A stretch of 64,000 nt of DNA from Billgrantia zhangzhouensis (GTDB taxonomy: Bacteria > Pseudomonadota > Gammaproteobacteria > Pseudomonadales > Halomonadaceae). The notes under the pieces were generated by a model. The model made no database searches, had not been told where the DNA came from, and saw only the letters and a program-made list of their open reading frames with translations. Where the stretch lies: assembly GCF_021404465.1 (NCBI RefSeq), contig NZ_JABFTT010000001.1, forward strand, positions 310,001-374,000, read 5' to 3'. The translations under genes were made by a program, and so were the position numbers. Numbering within the stretch: the first letter of the stretch is position 1; the number at the start of each line of letters is the position of its first letter. Positions 18,154-27,129 of this stretch are shown here, one piece after another.

Positions 18154-19089
18154 TTAGCCCTCGGCGATCAGCAGCGGATTGAAACCGCTGCGCCGGTAGC
18201 GTCCCTCCTCGCCGAGCAGCAGGTCCAGCGCCAGGCTGGCCAGGTCGTCGGCCAGCGGCTCGACGTCGGCATCCAGCGCGCGGGGAAAGATCTTGAGGTA
18301 GCTGCCGCAGTCGCCACAGGCCTCGGCCTGGGCTACGGTGGCGTTGTCGTCTTCCTCGTCCGTGTTCGGTGTCAGGCTCAGGTAGTCGAGCTTGCCGCTC
18401 TGCTCGCACACGCTGCAAATGGAGCGCTCCAGGTACCACTGGGTCGCGCACAGGCTGCACTGCAAGTAGCGTACGCCGCTGCAACTGGCATCGGTTTCGA
18501 TCAGGCTGGCCACTGGCGGCGAGCCACAGCAGGGACATAGCGTACGGACTTCGGCGCTGGGGCGGGCCGGGGCCTGTGGCAGCCGGTGTGCCAGGCGATG
18601 CCAGGCCACTTGCAGGGCGGCGCCCACCAGCGGCATCAGGCCGCGAGTGGGCGCTTCGCCGGACTCGCCGGCCAGTACCTGGCCGGCGAGTTGCCTGAGC
18701 GACTGTTCAGACCGCGTGCGCAGGGCAGCGAGCAGCGGCCGCTGGGCCTCACCGGCGTGCAGCTCCAGCGCGTCGAGCAAGGCCTCGAGTTCGCCTTGAA
18801 TATCGATGTCGCCCTGCAACGCCTGGATGTTGAGTGGCGGCACGCCATGCTCGAGCGCCAGGTCGAAGGCCGCCGGTTCGGGCTGCCAACTCGACGAGGC
18901 CCGCTCCAGCGCGGCCTGCTGGGCATGGGCCAGCCGGGCCATGAAGCCGAGAAATTCCCCTAGCGGTTCGTGTCGCTCGGCGAGCTGCTGCAGGCGCCGG
19001 GCGCGCCGGGCGAAGTGATCCTCCGCGGGCAAGCGCACCTCGGACGGGTGCATGATCCCGGTAGGGGCGTTGCCGTAGGCGTGGTTCAC
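18154..19089 (-). CDS. fdhE: Formate dehydrogenase accessory protein FdhE
   Basis: Cytoplasmic rubredoxin-like maturation factor for membrane-bound formate dehydrogenase. The expected paired CxxC motifs are present: CPCCG, CSLC, CSVC and CGDC in the C-terminal half. The 311-aa length is normal. It starts with GTG at 19089, which has AGGAG seven bases upstream and overlaps the fdoI stop by four bases, showing coupling within the fdoGHI-fdhE-selAB operon. Confidence 0.94.
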   Translation of the reverse strand: MNHAYGNAPTGIMHPSEVRLPAEDHFARRARRLQQLAERHEPLGEFLGFMARLAHAQQAALERASSSWQPEPAAFDLALEHGVPPLNIQALQGDIDIQGELEALLDALELHAGEAQRPLLAALRTRSEQSLRQLAGQVLAGESGEAPTRGLMPLVGAALQVAWHRLAHRLPQAPARPSAEVRTLCPCCGSPPVASLIETDASCSGVRYLQCSLCATQWYLERSICSVCEQSGKLDYLSLTPNTDEEDDNATVAQAEACGDCGSYLKIFPRALDADVEPLADDLASLALDLLLGEEGRYRRSGFNPLLIAEG

Positions 19090-19775
19090 GGCGTCTCCTG
19101 TTCGCTGTGGTCATGACGACGGCTGATCTCACGGTGCTTGCGCTCTTTTTCCATCTCCTCCTCGTACCACAGGTCGTGATGATGTCTGGCCCAGGCCTTG
19201 CTGACCCTGCCCCGTACCATGGCCTGGAACGAGCCCTTGACCCATATGCCCGAGTAGATGTGGATGATCAGGGTAATAATGGCGAGAAAGGCGAGGTAGG
19301 CATGGCCCATCGAGGCCAGCCGGCGCAGGGTGATGGGCATCGCCTCGCCGACCAGGGGTTGCCAGATCATCACCCCAGTGATCAGCAATAGGATGATGCA
19401 GCCCAGCATGATCCAGTACACCAGTTTCTGGCCGGCGTTGTTTTTGCCCACCGGCGGCAGCTTTTCGTCGCGGTTGGCGAGTACGTCGTCGATCTGCTTG
19501 AGCCACTGGATGTCGTGGCGGCGGATCAAGCTTTCCTTGAAGAAGCGCACCGCCATGATGGCGAACATCAGCACCATGAACAGGCCGATCCAGGGGTGCA
19601 GGATACGGGTCATGGTCGGCCCGCCGAACAGTCCCGTCAGCGACCAGAAGAAGGGGTGGAAGAACGGCAGCCCGCTGAGGACCAGCAGCACGAAGCTGAT
19701 GGCCACGAGCCAGTGGTTGAGCCGCTCGCCGAGGCTGTAGCGGCGCAGGTAGGGATCGGATTTGGCCAGGCTCAT
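19086..19775 (-). CDS. fdoI: Formate dehydrogenase cytochrome b556 (gamma) subunit
   Basis: Inner-membrane di-haem cytochrome b subunit that passes formate-derived electrons to the quinone pool. Four hydrophobic segments are visible, with histidine ligands in [18 protein letters not shown] and [21 protein letters not shown]. The 229-aa length matches FdnI/FdoI. It overlaps both neighbours by four bases (fdoH upstream, fdhE downstream), so expression is coupled. Confidence 0.94.
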   Translation of the reverse strand: MSLAKSDPYLRRYSLGERLNHWLVAISFVLLVLSGLPFFHPFFWSLTGLFGGPTMTRILHPWIGLFMVLMFAIMAVRFFKESLIRRHDIQWLKQIDDVLANRDEKLPPVGKNNAGQKLVYWIMLGCIILLLITGVMIWQPLVGEAMPITLRRLASMGHAYLAFLAIITLIIHIYSGIWVKGSFQAMVRGRVSKAWARHHHDLWYEEEMEKERKHREISRRHDHSEQETP

Positions 19776-20728
19776 GGGCGTTCCTCCCTGTTGTCCTGCG
19801 CTTCCCCGCTTTCCCGCTCTCTTTGCCGGGCCTCGTCGTCACGCACCGCCTGTTCGTCCTCCTCGCTGTACTCCTTGGGCCCGGCGGTGACGTAGTGGAG
19901 GAAGCCGGTCAGTGCGGCCAGCCCGATCGCTGCCGAGGCCAGCGGTTTGGTCACGCCCTTCCAGGCGCTGACCATTGGGCTGATAGTCGGGTCTTCCGGC
20001 AGGTCGCTGTAGATCTGCGGCTTGTCGGCGTGCTGCAGCACGTAGATCACGTGGGTACCGTCGACTCCCTCGGGGTTGTAGACCCCGGCGTTGTCGTAGC
20101 CGCGGCTCCTGAGGAAGTCGGTGCGGGTCTCGGCCAGGTCGAGCATGTCGTCGCGAGTGCCGAACATGATCGAGCCGGTCGGGCACGATTTCACGCAGGC
20201 CGGCTCCAGGCCGTGGAACACCCGGTCGGAGCACAGCGTGCACTTGTACGACTTGCCGTCCACTTCCGAGATCCGCGGTACGTCGAAGGGGCAGCCGGTG
20301 ACACAGTAGCCGCAGCCGATGCAGTGCTCGGAGTTGAAGTCGACGATGCCGTTGGCGTACTGCACGATGGCGCCGGGCGCGGGGCAAGCCTCGAGGCAGC
20401 CCGGCTCGGCGCAGTGCATGCAGTTGTCCTTGCGGATCAGCCACTCCAGGTTGCCCTGTTCGTTTTCGTACTCGTCGAAGCGCATCACCTGCCAGGTGTT
20501 GGGCGAGAGGTCGAGCGGGTTGTCGTACTCGCCCACGTTGTTGCCGACTTCGTCGCGCAGGTCGTTCCATTCGGCGCAGGCGACCTGGCACGCCTTGCAG
20601 CCGATGCAGCGCGATACGTCGATCAGCTTGGTCACACGATCGATGCCGCCGGTACGCTCCTGGGGCGAGGGCACCTGGCTTGCCGAGCGGGCGATGACGT
20701 TCTGCAGATTGATTTGTTCTCCTCGCAT
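19772..20728 (-). CDS. fdoH: Formate dehydrogenase iron-sulfur (beta) subunit
   Basis: Electron-transfer subunit with four [4Fe-4S] clusters linking the catalytic FdoG to the cytochrome b subunit. Cysteine motifs are visible in order: [31 protein letters not shown] and CTLC. A C-terminal membrane helix ([19 protein letters not shown]) anchors it. I chose the ATG at 20728 because AAGGAG lies 9 nt upstream and the 318-aa product matches the family; an earlier in-frame ATG would add 30 unrelated residues. It follows fdoG by 31 bp. Confidence 0.95.
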   Translation of the reverse strand: MRGEQINLQNVIARSASQVPSPQERTGGIDRVTKLIDVSRCIGCKACQVACAEWNDLRDEVGNNVGEYDNPLDLSPNTWQVMRFDEYENEQGNLEWLIRKDNCMHCAEPGCLEACPAPGAIVQYANGIVDFNSEHCIGCGYCVTGCPFDVPRISEVDGKSYKCTLCSDRVFHGLEPACVKSCPTGSIMFGTRDDMLDLAETRTDFLRSRGYDNAGVYNPEGVDGTHVIYVLQHADKPQIYSDLPEDPTISPMVSAWKGVTKPLASAAIGLAALTGFLHYVTAGPKEYSEEDEQAVRDDEARQRERESGEAQDNREERP

Positions 20729-20759
20729 CGTGTTCGACTCCTTGGTCCTTTCCCTGGCC

Positions 20760-23700
20760 CTATAGCTTGTCGACACGCACCAGGAACGACTTGTATTCCG
20801 GTGTCTGGGTGTTGGCATCGCCGACCGACGGCGTCAGGGTGTTGGTCAGGTGCGACTTCTTCGTCTCGCCGAGGTAGCCCCAGTGCAGCGGAATGCCGAC
20901 CTGGTGGATGGTCTGGCCGGCCACCTGTAGCGGGCGGATGCGCTTGGTCACTACCGCCACGGCGTCGATGTGGCCGCGTTTGGAGCTGACGCGTACCCGG
21001 TCGCCCTTGGCGATGCCCAGCTCCTCGGCCAGAGCCTCGCCGATCTCGACGAACTTCTCCGGCTGGGCGATGGCGTTGAGCCGGTTGTGCATCGTCCAGT
21101 AATGGAAGTGTTCGGTCAGACGATAGCTGGTCGCGGCGTGGGGGAACTCCTCGAAGGTGCCGAAGTTCTCACGGTCCTGTTCGAACACCCGGGCCCCCGG
21201 GTTGTGCTTGGCCAGCGGATTGTCCGGGTGCAGCGGGTTGTCGGCGATTGGCGTCTCGAACGGTTCGTAGTGCTCCGGGAAGGGACCCTCCTTCATGCGG
21301 TCGCGGGCGAACAGCTGGCCGCGCCCGGTCTGGTTCATGATGAACGGCCCCTGGTTTCCGCCGGGGGCGGACTCGACCGGGAAGTCGGGCACGTCGTTGC
21401 CGACCCAGCGCTGGCCGTTCCACCACACCACCGCCTTGTTGGCCGCCCAGGGCGTACCGTCGGGGCGGGCGCTGGCGCGGTTGTAGAGGATGCGGCGGTT
21501 GGCCGGCCACGACCAGGCCCAGCCCAGGGTCTGCCCGGTGCCGTAGGGGTCGGAGTTGTCGCGGCGGATCATCTGGTTGCCGGCCTCGGTCCAGCAGCCG
21601 GCGAAGATCCAGCAGCCGCAGGCGGTGGAGCCGTCGGCGCGCAGGAAGCCGAAGTCCTCGATCTGTTCGCCGGCGCGCACCACCAGGTTGCGATCTTCGT
21701 CGAAGACGTCCTCCAGCGCCCAGCCGTTGTACTCCCGTGCCAGTTCCTCGGGGCTCGGCTCCTCGGGCCGGCGGTAGGGCCAGTGCAGGTTGAGGATGGG
21801 ATCGGGGAAGGCGCCGCCCTCCTCCTGATAGAGCCGCTGCAGGCGCAGGAAAATGCCGGCCAGTATCGCCGTGTCGGGTAGTGCCTCGCCCGGTGGCGGG
21901 GCCGCGCGCCAGAACCACTGCAGCCAGCGTGAGCTGTTGACGATGGTGCCGTCCTCTTCGGCGAAGGCGGTGGTGGGCAGGCGGAACACCTCGGTGTCGA
22001 TGGTGGCCGGGTCGACGTCGTTGTATTCGCCGTGGTTCTTCCAGAACTCCGCCGTTTCGGTGCGCAGTGGGTCGATCACCACCAGGAATCTGAGCCGCGA
22101 CAGTGCCGCAGTGCTCTTGGCCTTGTGTGGGAAGGCGGCCAGCGGGTTGAAGCCCTGGCACAGGTAGCCGTTGATCTCGCCATGATGCATGCGCTCGAAG
22201 GTATGCAGAATGTCGTAGAGGTCCTCGCCCAGCTTCGGCAGCCAGTCGTAGCACCAGTCGTTGGCTTCGGTGGCGGCGTCGCCGTACCACGCCTTCATCA
22301 GGCTGACGTGGAAACGCTCGTAGTGGCGCCAGTAGGATACTTCCTCCGCCACCAGAGGCGGCCGGGCGCGTTCGAGGATGTACTCTTCATAGTCCTGTTC
22401 GTCCTCGCTGGGCAGCGACAGGTAACCCGGCAGCAGATCGGAGAGCAGGCCCAGGTCGGTCAGGCCCTGGATGTTGGAGTGTCCACGCAGCGCATTGACC
22501 CCGCCGCCACGCAGGCCCATGTTGCCCAGTAGCAGTTGGACGATGGCGGCGGTGCGGATGATCTGCGAGCCGATCGAATGCTGCGTCCAGCCCAACGCAT
22601 AGAGGAAGGTCATGGTCCGGTCGGGGGCGGCCGTCTCCGCGGCCATGTCCCACACGCGCTGGATCTTCTCGCGCGGGGTGCCGCAAACCGACGAGACCAC
22701 GTCGATGGTGTAGCGGCTGTAGTGCTGGCGCATCAGTTGGAACACGCAGCGCGGGTGCTCGAGAGTCGGGTCGCGCAGGGCGTGGCCATCTTCGTCGTAC
22801 TCGTACTGCCAGGTGTCCATCTCATACTCGCCATTGTCGGCGTCGTAGCCGGTGAAGAGGCCGTCCTCGAAGCCGAAATCCTCGCGCACGACCAGGCTGG
22901 CATCGGTATAGGCGAGTACGTAGTCGCGCTGGAAGCGGCCACTCTCGATCAGGTAGTGGATCAGGCCGCCGAGGAAGGCGATATCGGTACCGGTACGGAT
23001 CTCGGCGTAGTAGTCGGCTACCGCGGCTGTGCGATTGAAGCGCGGATCGACCACCACCAGCCGAGCGTCGTTGTGCTCACGCGCTTCCATCACCCAGCGG
23101 AAGCCCACCGGGTGTGCTTCGGCGGGGTTGCCGCCCATGGCGATGATCAGGTCGGCATTGCGAATGTCGACCCAGTGATTGGTCATGGCACCGCGACCGA
23201 ATGTTGGGGCAAGACCTGCCACCGTCGGTCCGTGTCAGACGCGCGCCTGGTTGTCGAACACCACCATGCCGAGGCTGCGGGCGATCTTGTGGGTGCAGTA
23301 GGCCGTCTCGTTGGTCGAGGCCGAAGCCGCCAGCATACCCGTCGTGGTCCAGCGATTGACCGTATCGCCAGCCTCGTTCTGGTCCACGAAGTTGGCGTCG
23401 CGGTCATCCTTCATGTGCCGGGCGATGCGCTCGAAAGCTTCGTCCCAGGTGATTCGTCTCCACTCGTCGCTGCCGGCCTCGCGTACCTGGGGGTAACGCA
23501 GCCGGGATTCGCTGCGAATATAATCGAGCAGCCCGGCGCCCTTGGGGCACAGCGAGCCGCGGCTCACCGGGTGGTCCGGGTCGCCCTCGACGTGATAGAT
23601 GTCGTCGACGTTGTTGATCGCTGCGTCGCCGCGGCTATAAAGCAGTACGCCGCAACCCACCGAGCAATAAGTGCAATTGCTGCGCGTGATCTTGGCGCCG

Positions 23701-23828
23701 GTCAGCTTGAAGTGGCGAATGGAAGCGACGGCGGGCTCCGGAGAGAACCCCATCATGGCCAGGCTGGACGTTGCCATGCCTGCCGCGCCGAGCTTGAAGA
23801 ATTGTCTGCGTGTTACCCGTAGGGTCAT
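20760..23828 (-). CDS. fdoG: Selenocysteine formate dehydrogenase-N/O alpha subunit (in-frame UGA)
   Basis: Catalytic subunit of membrane-bound, periplasm-facing formate dehydrogenase. It has a Tat signal (RRQFFK at residues 7-12), a [4Fe-4S] motif CTYCSVGC at residues 52-59, and Mo-bisMGD domains closely following E. coli FdnG throughout. Translation must read TGA at 23237-23235 as selenocysteine 198 in QARV-U-HGPTVAG, the invariant active-site context; E. coli FdnG has it at 196. The reading frame on both sides is intact and fully homologous, so this is not a frameshift or nonsense mutation. I chose the ATG at 23828 (AGGAGAGG upstream), giving 1022 aa. The electrons go to quinone through FdoH and FdoI. 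Confidence 0.95.
23193..23237 (-). other. SECIS hairpin and Sec UGA codon of fdoG
   Basis: Directly after the UGA, the mRNA has GACCGA, which pairs with UCGGUC (23200-23195 side) to form the lower stem. An apical hairpin follows: GG, a bulged U, GGC, the loop AGGUCUU, GCC, CC. The bulged U and the AGGUCU loop are the elements SelB recognises in the E. coli fdhF and fdnG SECIS. The spacing to the UGA is also like E. coli. Confidence 0.9.
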
Positions 23829-23929
23829 GAGGCCTCTCCTGCCTGATTCTTCCGCCCTCTTTGTCGTTGGTGTCGTCACTGGTCGCGTTAAGGTCACGAT
23901 AGTGGCCGGCTCCAGGCCGGTCTATGTCG

Positions 23930-23957
23930 TACAGCAAAGCGTCATACAGCAAAGCGT
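23930..23957. repeat. 13-bp direct repeat upstream of the fdo operon
   Basis: TACAGCAAAGCGT occurs at 23930-23942 and again at 23945-23957, with a 2-nt gap and 15-bp period, about 100 bp before the fdoG start. A tandem operator for an activator or repressor of the fdo-sel operon is plausible. I do not recognise the motif. Confidence 0.7.
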
Positions 23958-24012
23958 AGTGGTTCCGGCTCGGATTGAGCGGTGCGTATTGTTTCTGTTT
24001 GTAATCTAGGCC

Positions 24013-24429
24013 TCATTCCGGTGTACGTCCCGTGCTGCTTTGTGGCTCGCCATCCTCGCGGCGCCCGCTGTCATCGGCGCCCAGCGGTTCATCGGGCAGG
24101 GCCTGTTCGTCCTCTCCTTCGTCTTCCCGCTCGGGGCTCTGGGTCTCGTAGGCGGGGCCGGCATCCGACGCGGCCGGCGGCGTTTGGAACAGTTCGTCGC
24201 CCTGGGTCTCGCCGCTACCGCTGCCCTGATCCTCCTCATCCATGTCCGAACCGGTGATACCGCTGGTGGTGCCGGCGCCGCCGGGTGTGATGTCGGGCGC
24301 TTCGGTGATCTCGGCCGGGTCCATGCCGGCGGCGCTTTCGTCTGGTGTGGCCGGGTCGGCGGCCAGGGCGGTGGTGGCCCAGCCGGTGACCAGCAACAGG
24401 CAGGCATGGCGGAGCGTGAGTCGTGTCAT
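24013..24429 (-). CDS. Acidic, disordered exported protein of unknown function
   Basis: I do not recognise this 138-aa protein. It has a clear signal peptide (MTRLTLRHACLLLVTGWATTALA) and then a low-complexity mature part rich in Asp, Glu, Gly, Ser and Pro with no cysteine and no predicted fold. A very acidic, disordered periplasmic or secreted protein is typical of halophiles. The start at 24429 is well supported by AAGGAGG six bases upstream. It lies upstream of the fdo operon on the same strand, separated by 184 bp with its own repeat-bearing gap, so it is probably a separate unit. Confidence 0.7.
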   Translation of the reverse strand: MTRLTLRHACLLLVTGWATTALAADPATPDESAAGMDPAEITEAPDITPGGAGTTSGITGSDMDEEDQGSGSGETQGDELFQTPPAASDAGPAYETQSPEREDEGEDEQALPDEPLGADDSGRREDGEPQSSTGRTPE

Positions 24430-24667
24430 GGAGTGCCTCCTTGCGTACTACTTGAACTACCAGCGTAGCCCCTCGAGTCTCATGCCGACAGCGAAGGACG
24501 ATGCGGCGGCACACTGGCAGGATGACCGCCGGCCTGCCAACTGGAGTTCCATTCGAGGAGGGGCGTGACGAAGAGGAGCGCGAAGAGAAAGTGCGCGAAG
24601 AGGTGGCCTGATACTGCCGGGCGCCGGCAGATGCGTCATGATGGGGCAGCCCCGAGAGGAGATACCG

Positions 24668-25831
24668 ATGCGTCGTTCGTTCGCCCCGTCCCGTATGCTG
24701 GCGCTGCTGGCCTGCCTGTTGCTCGTTCCGGCGATCCCGGTGCGAGCCGAACCCTGCCTCGTTCCGGGACAGTGGTATCAGCCCGGAGGTGAGCGTCTGA
24801 ATGGCGTTGCGCTGTTCGCCGAGCTGGCCGGGCGCGACGTGGTGCTGCTCGGCGAGCAGCACGACAGCATGGATCATCATCGCTGGCAGCTGCATGTGTT
24901 GGCCGGGCTGCATGCTCTGCGTCCGAAGATGGTAATTGGCCTGGAGATGCTGCCGCGTGAAGCCCAGCCGGCACTGGAGGCCTGGGTGGCGGGTGAGCTC
25001 GACGAAGCGGAGTTCCTGGCCGCCAGCGACTGGCACGCCGCTTGGGGCTTCGATCCGGAACTCTATATGCCGATCCTGCACTTCGCGCGTCTCAACCGCG
25101 TGCCGCTCAAGGCCATCAATGTCACTCCCGAGTTGCGTGGACGGCTGGTCGAGGAGGGCTGGGAGGCGCTTCCCGAGGCCGAGCGCTTCGGCATCTCCGC
25201 CCCGGTCGAGGCCCTGCCCGAGTATCGTCAGCGCCTGGCCGACATTCATGCCCAGCATGCCGATGGGGGTGGCGGCGAGGAGGGGCTCGAACGCTTCATT
25301 GCCGCTCAACTGGTGTGGGACCGGGCCATGGCCGCCGGACTTGCCGAGGCTACGGCCGAGGGCGGGCTGGTGGTTGCCTTGATCGGTCAGGGGCACTTGC
25401 AGTTCGGCCTCGGCGTGCCTCACCAGCTCGATGACCTGGGCATCGACGATCATGTCACCCTGCTGCCCTGGCCGGTGGAGGAAGCTGAGTGCGAGCCCCT
25501 GCCCGATGGGTTGGCACAGGCGGTGTTCGCGCTCACCGAGACGCCGGCACCAGTTTTGCCGCCGGTGTCGCTGGGTGTTTTCCTGGCGCCCGACGAGAGG
25601 GGCGTGACGGTGCATTCGGTCATGCAGGGCTCGGTAGCTGAAGCGGCCGGGCTCGAGGAGGGCGATGTCCTCATGCGGGCCGCCGGTGAGCGTCTGCTGA
25701 AGCCTGCCGACCTTACCCGGCTGGTGCGGCGCCAGCCCCCCGGCACTTTGCTGCCGCTCGAAGTGCGTCGGGGTGACGAACAGCGTGAGATCCTGGCGCG
25801 CTTTCCGTCGCGTGAAGATACCGGGCACTGA
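24668..25831 (+). CDS. ChaN-type haem/iron-regulated protein with C-terminal PDZ domain
   Basis: Exported 387-aa protein with two domains. After a signal peptide (ending PVRAEP) comes a ChaN-like domain (about residues 30-260) with the signature LLGEQHDSMDHHRWQ; family members bind haem or act as iron-regulated proteins. A PDZ-like domain (about 290-385) follows, with VHSVMQGSVAEAAGLEEGDVL. The ATG at 24668 has GAGGAG about 6 nt upstream. The signal peptide lacks an obvious lipobox. The PDZ domain suggests peptide binding or oligomerisation in the periplasm. It is not in an evident operon. Confidence 0.82.
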   Translation: MRRSFAPSRMLALLACLLLVPAIPVRAEPCLVPGQWYQPGGERLNGVALFAELAGRDVVLLGEQHDSMDHHRWQLHVLAGLHALRPKMVIGLEMLPREAQPALEAWVAGELDEAEFLAASDWHAAWGFDPELYMPILHFARLNRVPLKAINVTPELRGRLVEEGWEALPEAERFGISAPVEALPEYRQRLADIHAQHADGGGGEEGLERFIAAQLVWDRAMAAGLAEATAEGGLVVALIGQGHLQFGLGVPHQLDDLGIDDHVTLLPWPVEEAECEPLPDGLAQAVFALTETPAPVLPPVSLGVFLAPDERGVTVHSVMQGSVAEAAGLEEGDVLMRAAGERLLKPADLTRLVRRQPPGTLLPLEVRRGDEQREILARFPSREDTGH

Positions 25832-25942
25832 CCCAGGTCAGGCGAGGGAAGGGTGAATACGCTATCGTATCCGGTGCGCCGGCCAGTCCGGTGCCAGCAC
25901 ATTTCGCCCCATGTCGAGAGTTGCAACCTCTGGAGGTCCGTC

Positions 25943-26347
25943 TTGGCCATTTCCCATTTTGCCGACCTGCTCGCCGAGGCCCGTCGCCAGCCCGAACCGC
26001 AGCGGCTACTGTTCGTCTTCACCCGTGCCGAGCTGCCGGATGACCCTACCGAGGAGCAGCGCCAGCGCTTCGAGCAGGGCGAGGGTGGCGCGCTGACCCC
26101 CGTGCTGTGCGTCGACAAGGCGTCCGAGGAGCTCAGCGATATGTCCTCGCTGGTCGAGGAGTCGCGGCGCACCGGGATCGAATGGGATATCGTCTTCGTC
26201 GGTGCGCTGTCGGGCAGCGGTCGGCAGGCTCTCACCAGCGACGAGGCCGAGCATCACCTCCAGCGCATGGTCGAGTCGTTACAGATGGGCAATACCCAGC
26301 GCTTTCTGGCGCTGAATCGACAGGGTGAGGCAATAGCCTTGCAATGA
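25943..26347 (+). CDS. Conserved protein of the short family often mislabelled 'ribonucleotide reductase subunit alpha'
   Basis: Cytoplasmic 134-aa protein. From memory, pseudomonad and halomonad relatives share the opening ISHFADLLAEARRQPEPQRLLFVFT and the segment LTPVLCVDKASEEL. Databases often call them ribonucleotide reductase subunit alpha, but no such catalytic motif is present, so function is unknown. The conserved start is a TTG at 25943 with GGAGG six bases upstream; a GTG 90 nt earlier would add a non-conserved leader. It lies between the ChaN-PDZ gene and ahpC. Confidence 0.7.
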   Translation: MAISHFADLLAEARRQPEPQRLLFVFTRAELPDDPTEEQRQRFEQGEGGALTPVLCVDKASEELSDMSSLVEESRRTGIEWDIVFVGALSGSGRQALTSDEAEHHLQRMVESLQMGNTQRFLALNRQGEAIALQ

Positions 26348-26362
26348 GTCATCGGTGCCACC

Positions 26363-26399
26363 ATAGACTGGTCTTATCGGAACCATGGCGGCAATCAAT
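26363..26399 (+). promoter_or_regulatory. Candidate OxyR site upstream of ahpC
   Basis: The four quarter-sites ATAG, TTAT, ATGG and CAAT occur at exact 7-nt spacings (26363, 26374, 26385, 26396). The OxyR consensus is ATAG-N7-CTAT-N7-ATAG-N7-CTAT; 13 of 16 positions match and the phase is exact. It lies 76 bp before the ahpC start, in the usual place for OxyR activation. Confidence 0.65.
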
Positions 26400-26474
26400 T
26401 TTCGCCTATGAGTTGCGATGGATAAGATAGGTCCCGTATTCGGATCACCCACCCATGACATGGAGCATTACGGA

Positions 26475-27038
26475 ATGTCCCTGATCAACACCGAAGTCCA
26501 GCCGTTCAAGGCCAGCGCTTTCCACAACGGCGAGTTCGTCGAAGTCTCCGAAGAAAACCTGAAAGGCCAGTGGTCCGTAGTGATCTTCATGCCGGCCGCG
26601 TTCACTTTCAACTGCCCGACCGAGGTCGAGGACGCCGCCGAGCACTACGAGGAGTTCAAGAAAGCTGGTGCCGAAGTCTATATCGTCACCACCGACACCC
26701 ACTTCTCGCACAAGGTGTGGCACGAGACTTCCCCGGCGGTGGGCAAGGCCAAGTTCCCGCTGGTCGGTGACCCGACTCACCAGCTGACCCGCGCCTTCGG
26801 TGTGCACATCGAAGAAGCCGGTCTGGCCCTGCGCGGCACCTTCGTGATCGACCCGGAAGGCGTGATCAAGACTCTGGAGATCCACGACAACTCCATCGCT
26901 CGCGATGTCTCCGAGACCCTGCGTAAGCTGAAGGCCGCTCAGTACGTTCGTAACAACCCGAACGAAGTCTGCCCGGCCAAGTGGAAGGAAGGCGAAGAGA
27001 CTCTCGCTCCCTCTCTGGATCTGGTCGGCAAGATCTAA
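26475..27038 (+). CDS. ahpC: Alkyl hydroperoxide reductase subunit C (2-Cys peroxiredoxin)
   Basis: Thiol peroxidase reducing H2O2 and organic peroxides, recycled by AhpF. The peroxidatic cysteine is Cys47 in AAFTFNCPTE and the resolving cysteine is in NEVCPAKWK near residue 166. The 187-aa product is collinear with E. coli AhpC. I chose the ATG at 26475 (GGAG upstream) over an earlier in-frame ATG at 26418, because the protein then begins MSLINTEVQPF as in the family. A candidate OxyR site lies upstream and hairpins separate it from ahpF. Confidence 0.97.
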   Translation: MSLINTEVQPFKASAFHNGEFVEVSEENLKGQWSVVIFMPAAFTFNCPTEVEDAAEHYEEFKKAGAEVYIVTTDTHFSHKVWHETSPAVGKAKFPLVGDPTHQLTRAFGVHIEEAGLALRGTFVIDPEGVIKTLEIHDNSIARDVSETLRKLKAAQYVRNNPNEVCPAKWKEGEETLAPSLDLVGKI

Positions 27039-27045
27039 GGAAACA

Positions 27046-27078
27046 CTGATTCATTGCTGCGCTCGCGTCATGAATCAG
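27046..27078. repeat. Palindromic REP-like hairpin between ahpC and ahpF
   Basis: CTGATTCAT (27046-27054) is the exact complement of ATGAATCAG (27070-27078), with a 15-nt GC-rich loop; flanking GGAA and TTCC can extend the stem. It lies 8 nt after the ahpC stop. It may be a REP-type element or an mRNA 3' stabiliser. Confidence 0.55.
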
Positions 27079-27129
27079 CAGTTCCCTGAGTAGAATCATC
27101 GCGAGGCCGCAAGCTGGCCTTGCGATCCC

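Noticed and set aside
20760..23222. A separate truncated molybdopterin oxidoreductase gene beginning after the TGA
   Set aside because: Both sides of the TGA align without a break to FdnG/FdoG, with Sec in the invariant position and sel genes next door.
23829..23897. Longer fdoG start adding 23 residues before the Tat signal
   Set aside because: The Tat motif would move too far from the N terminus, and AGGAGAGG precedes the ATG at 23828.
24569..24602. Three copies of CGAAGAG resembling a short repeat array
   Set aside because: Irregular spacing (12 and 15 bp) and only 7 bp long; no CRISPR-like structure.
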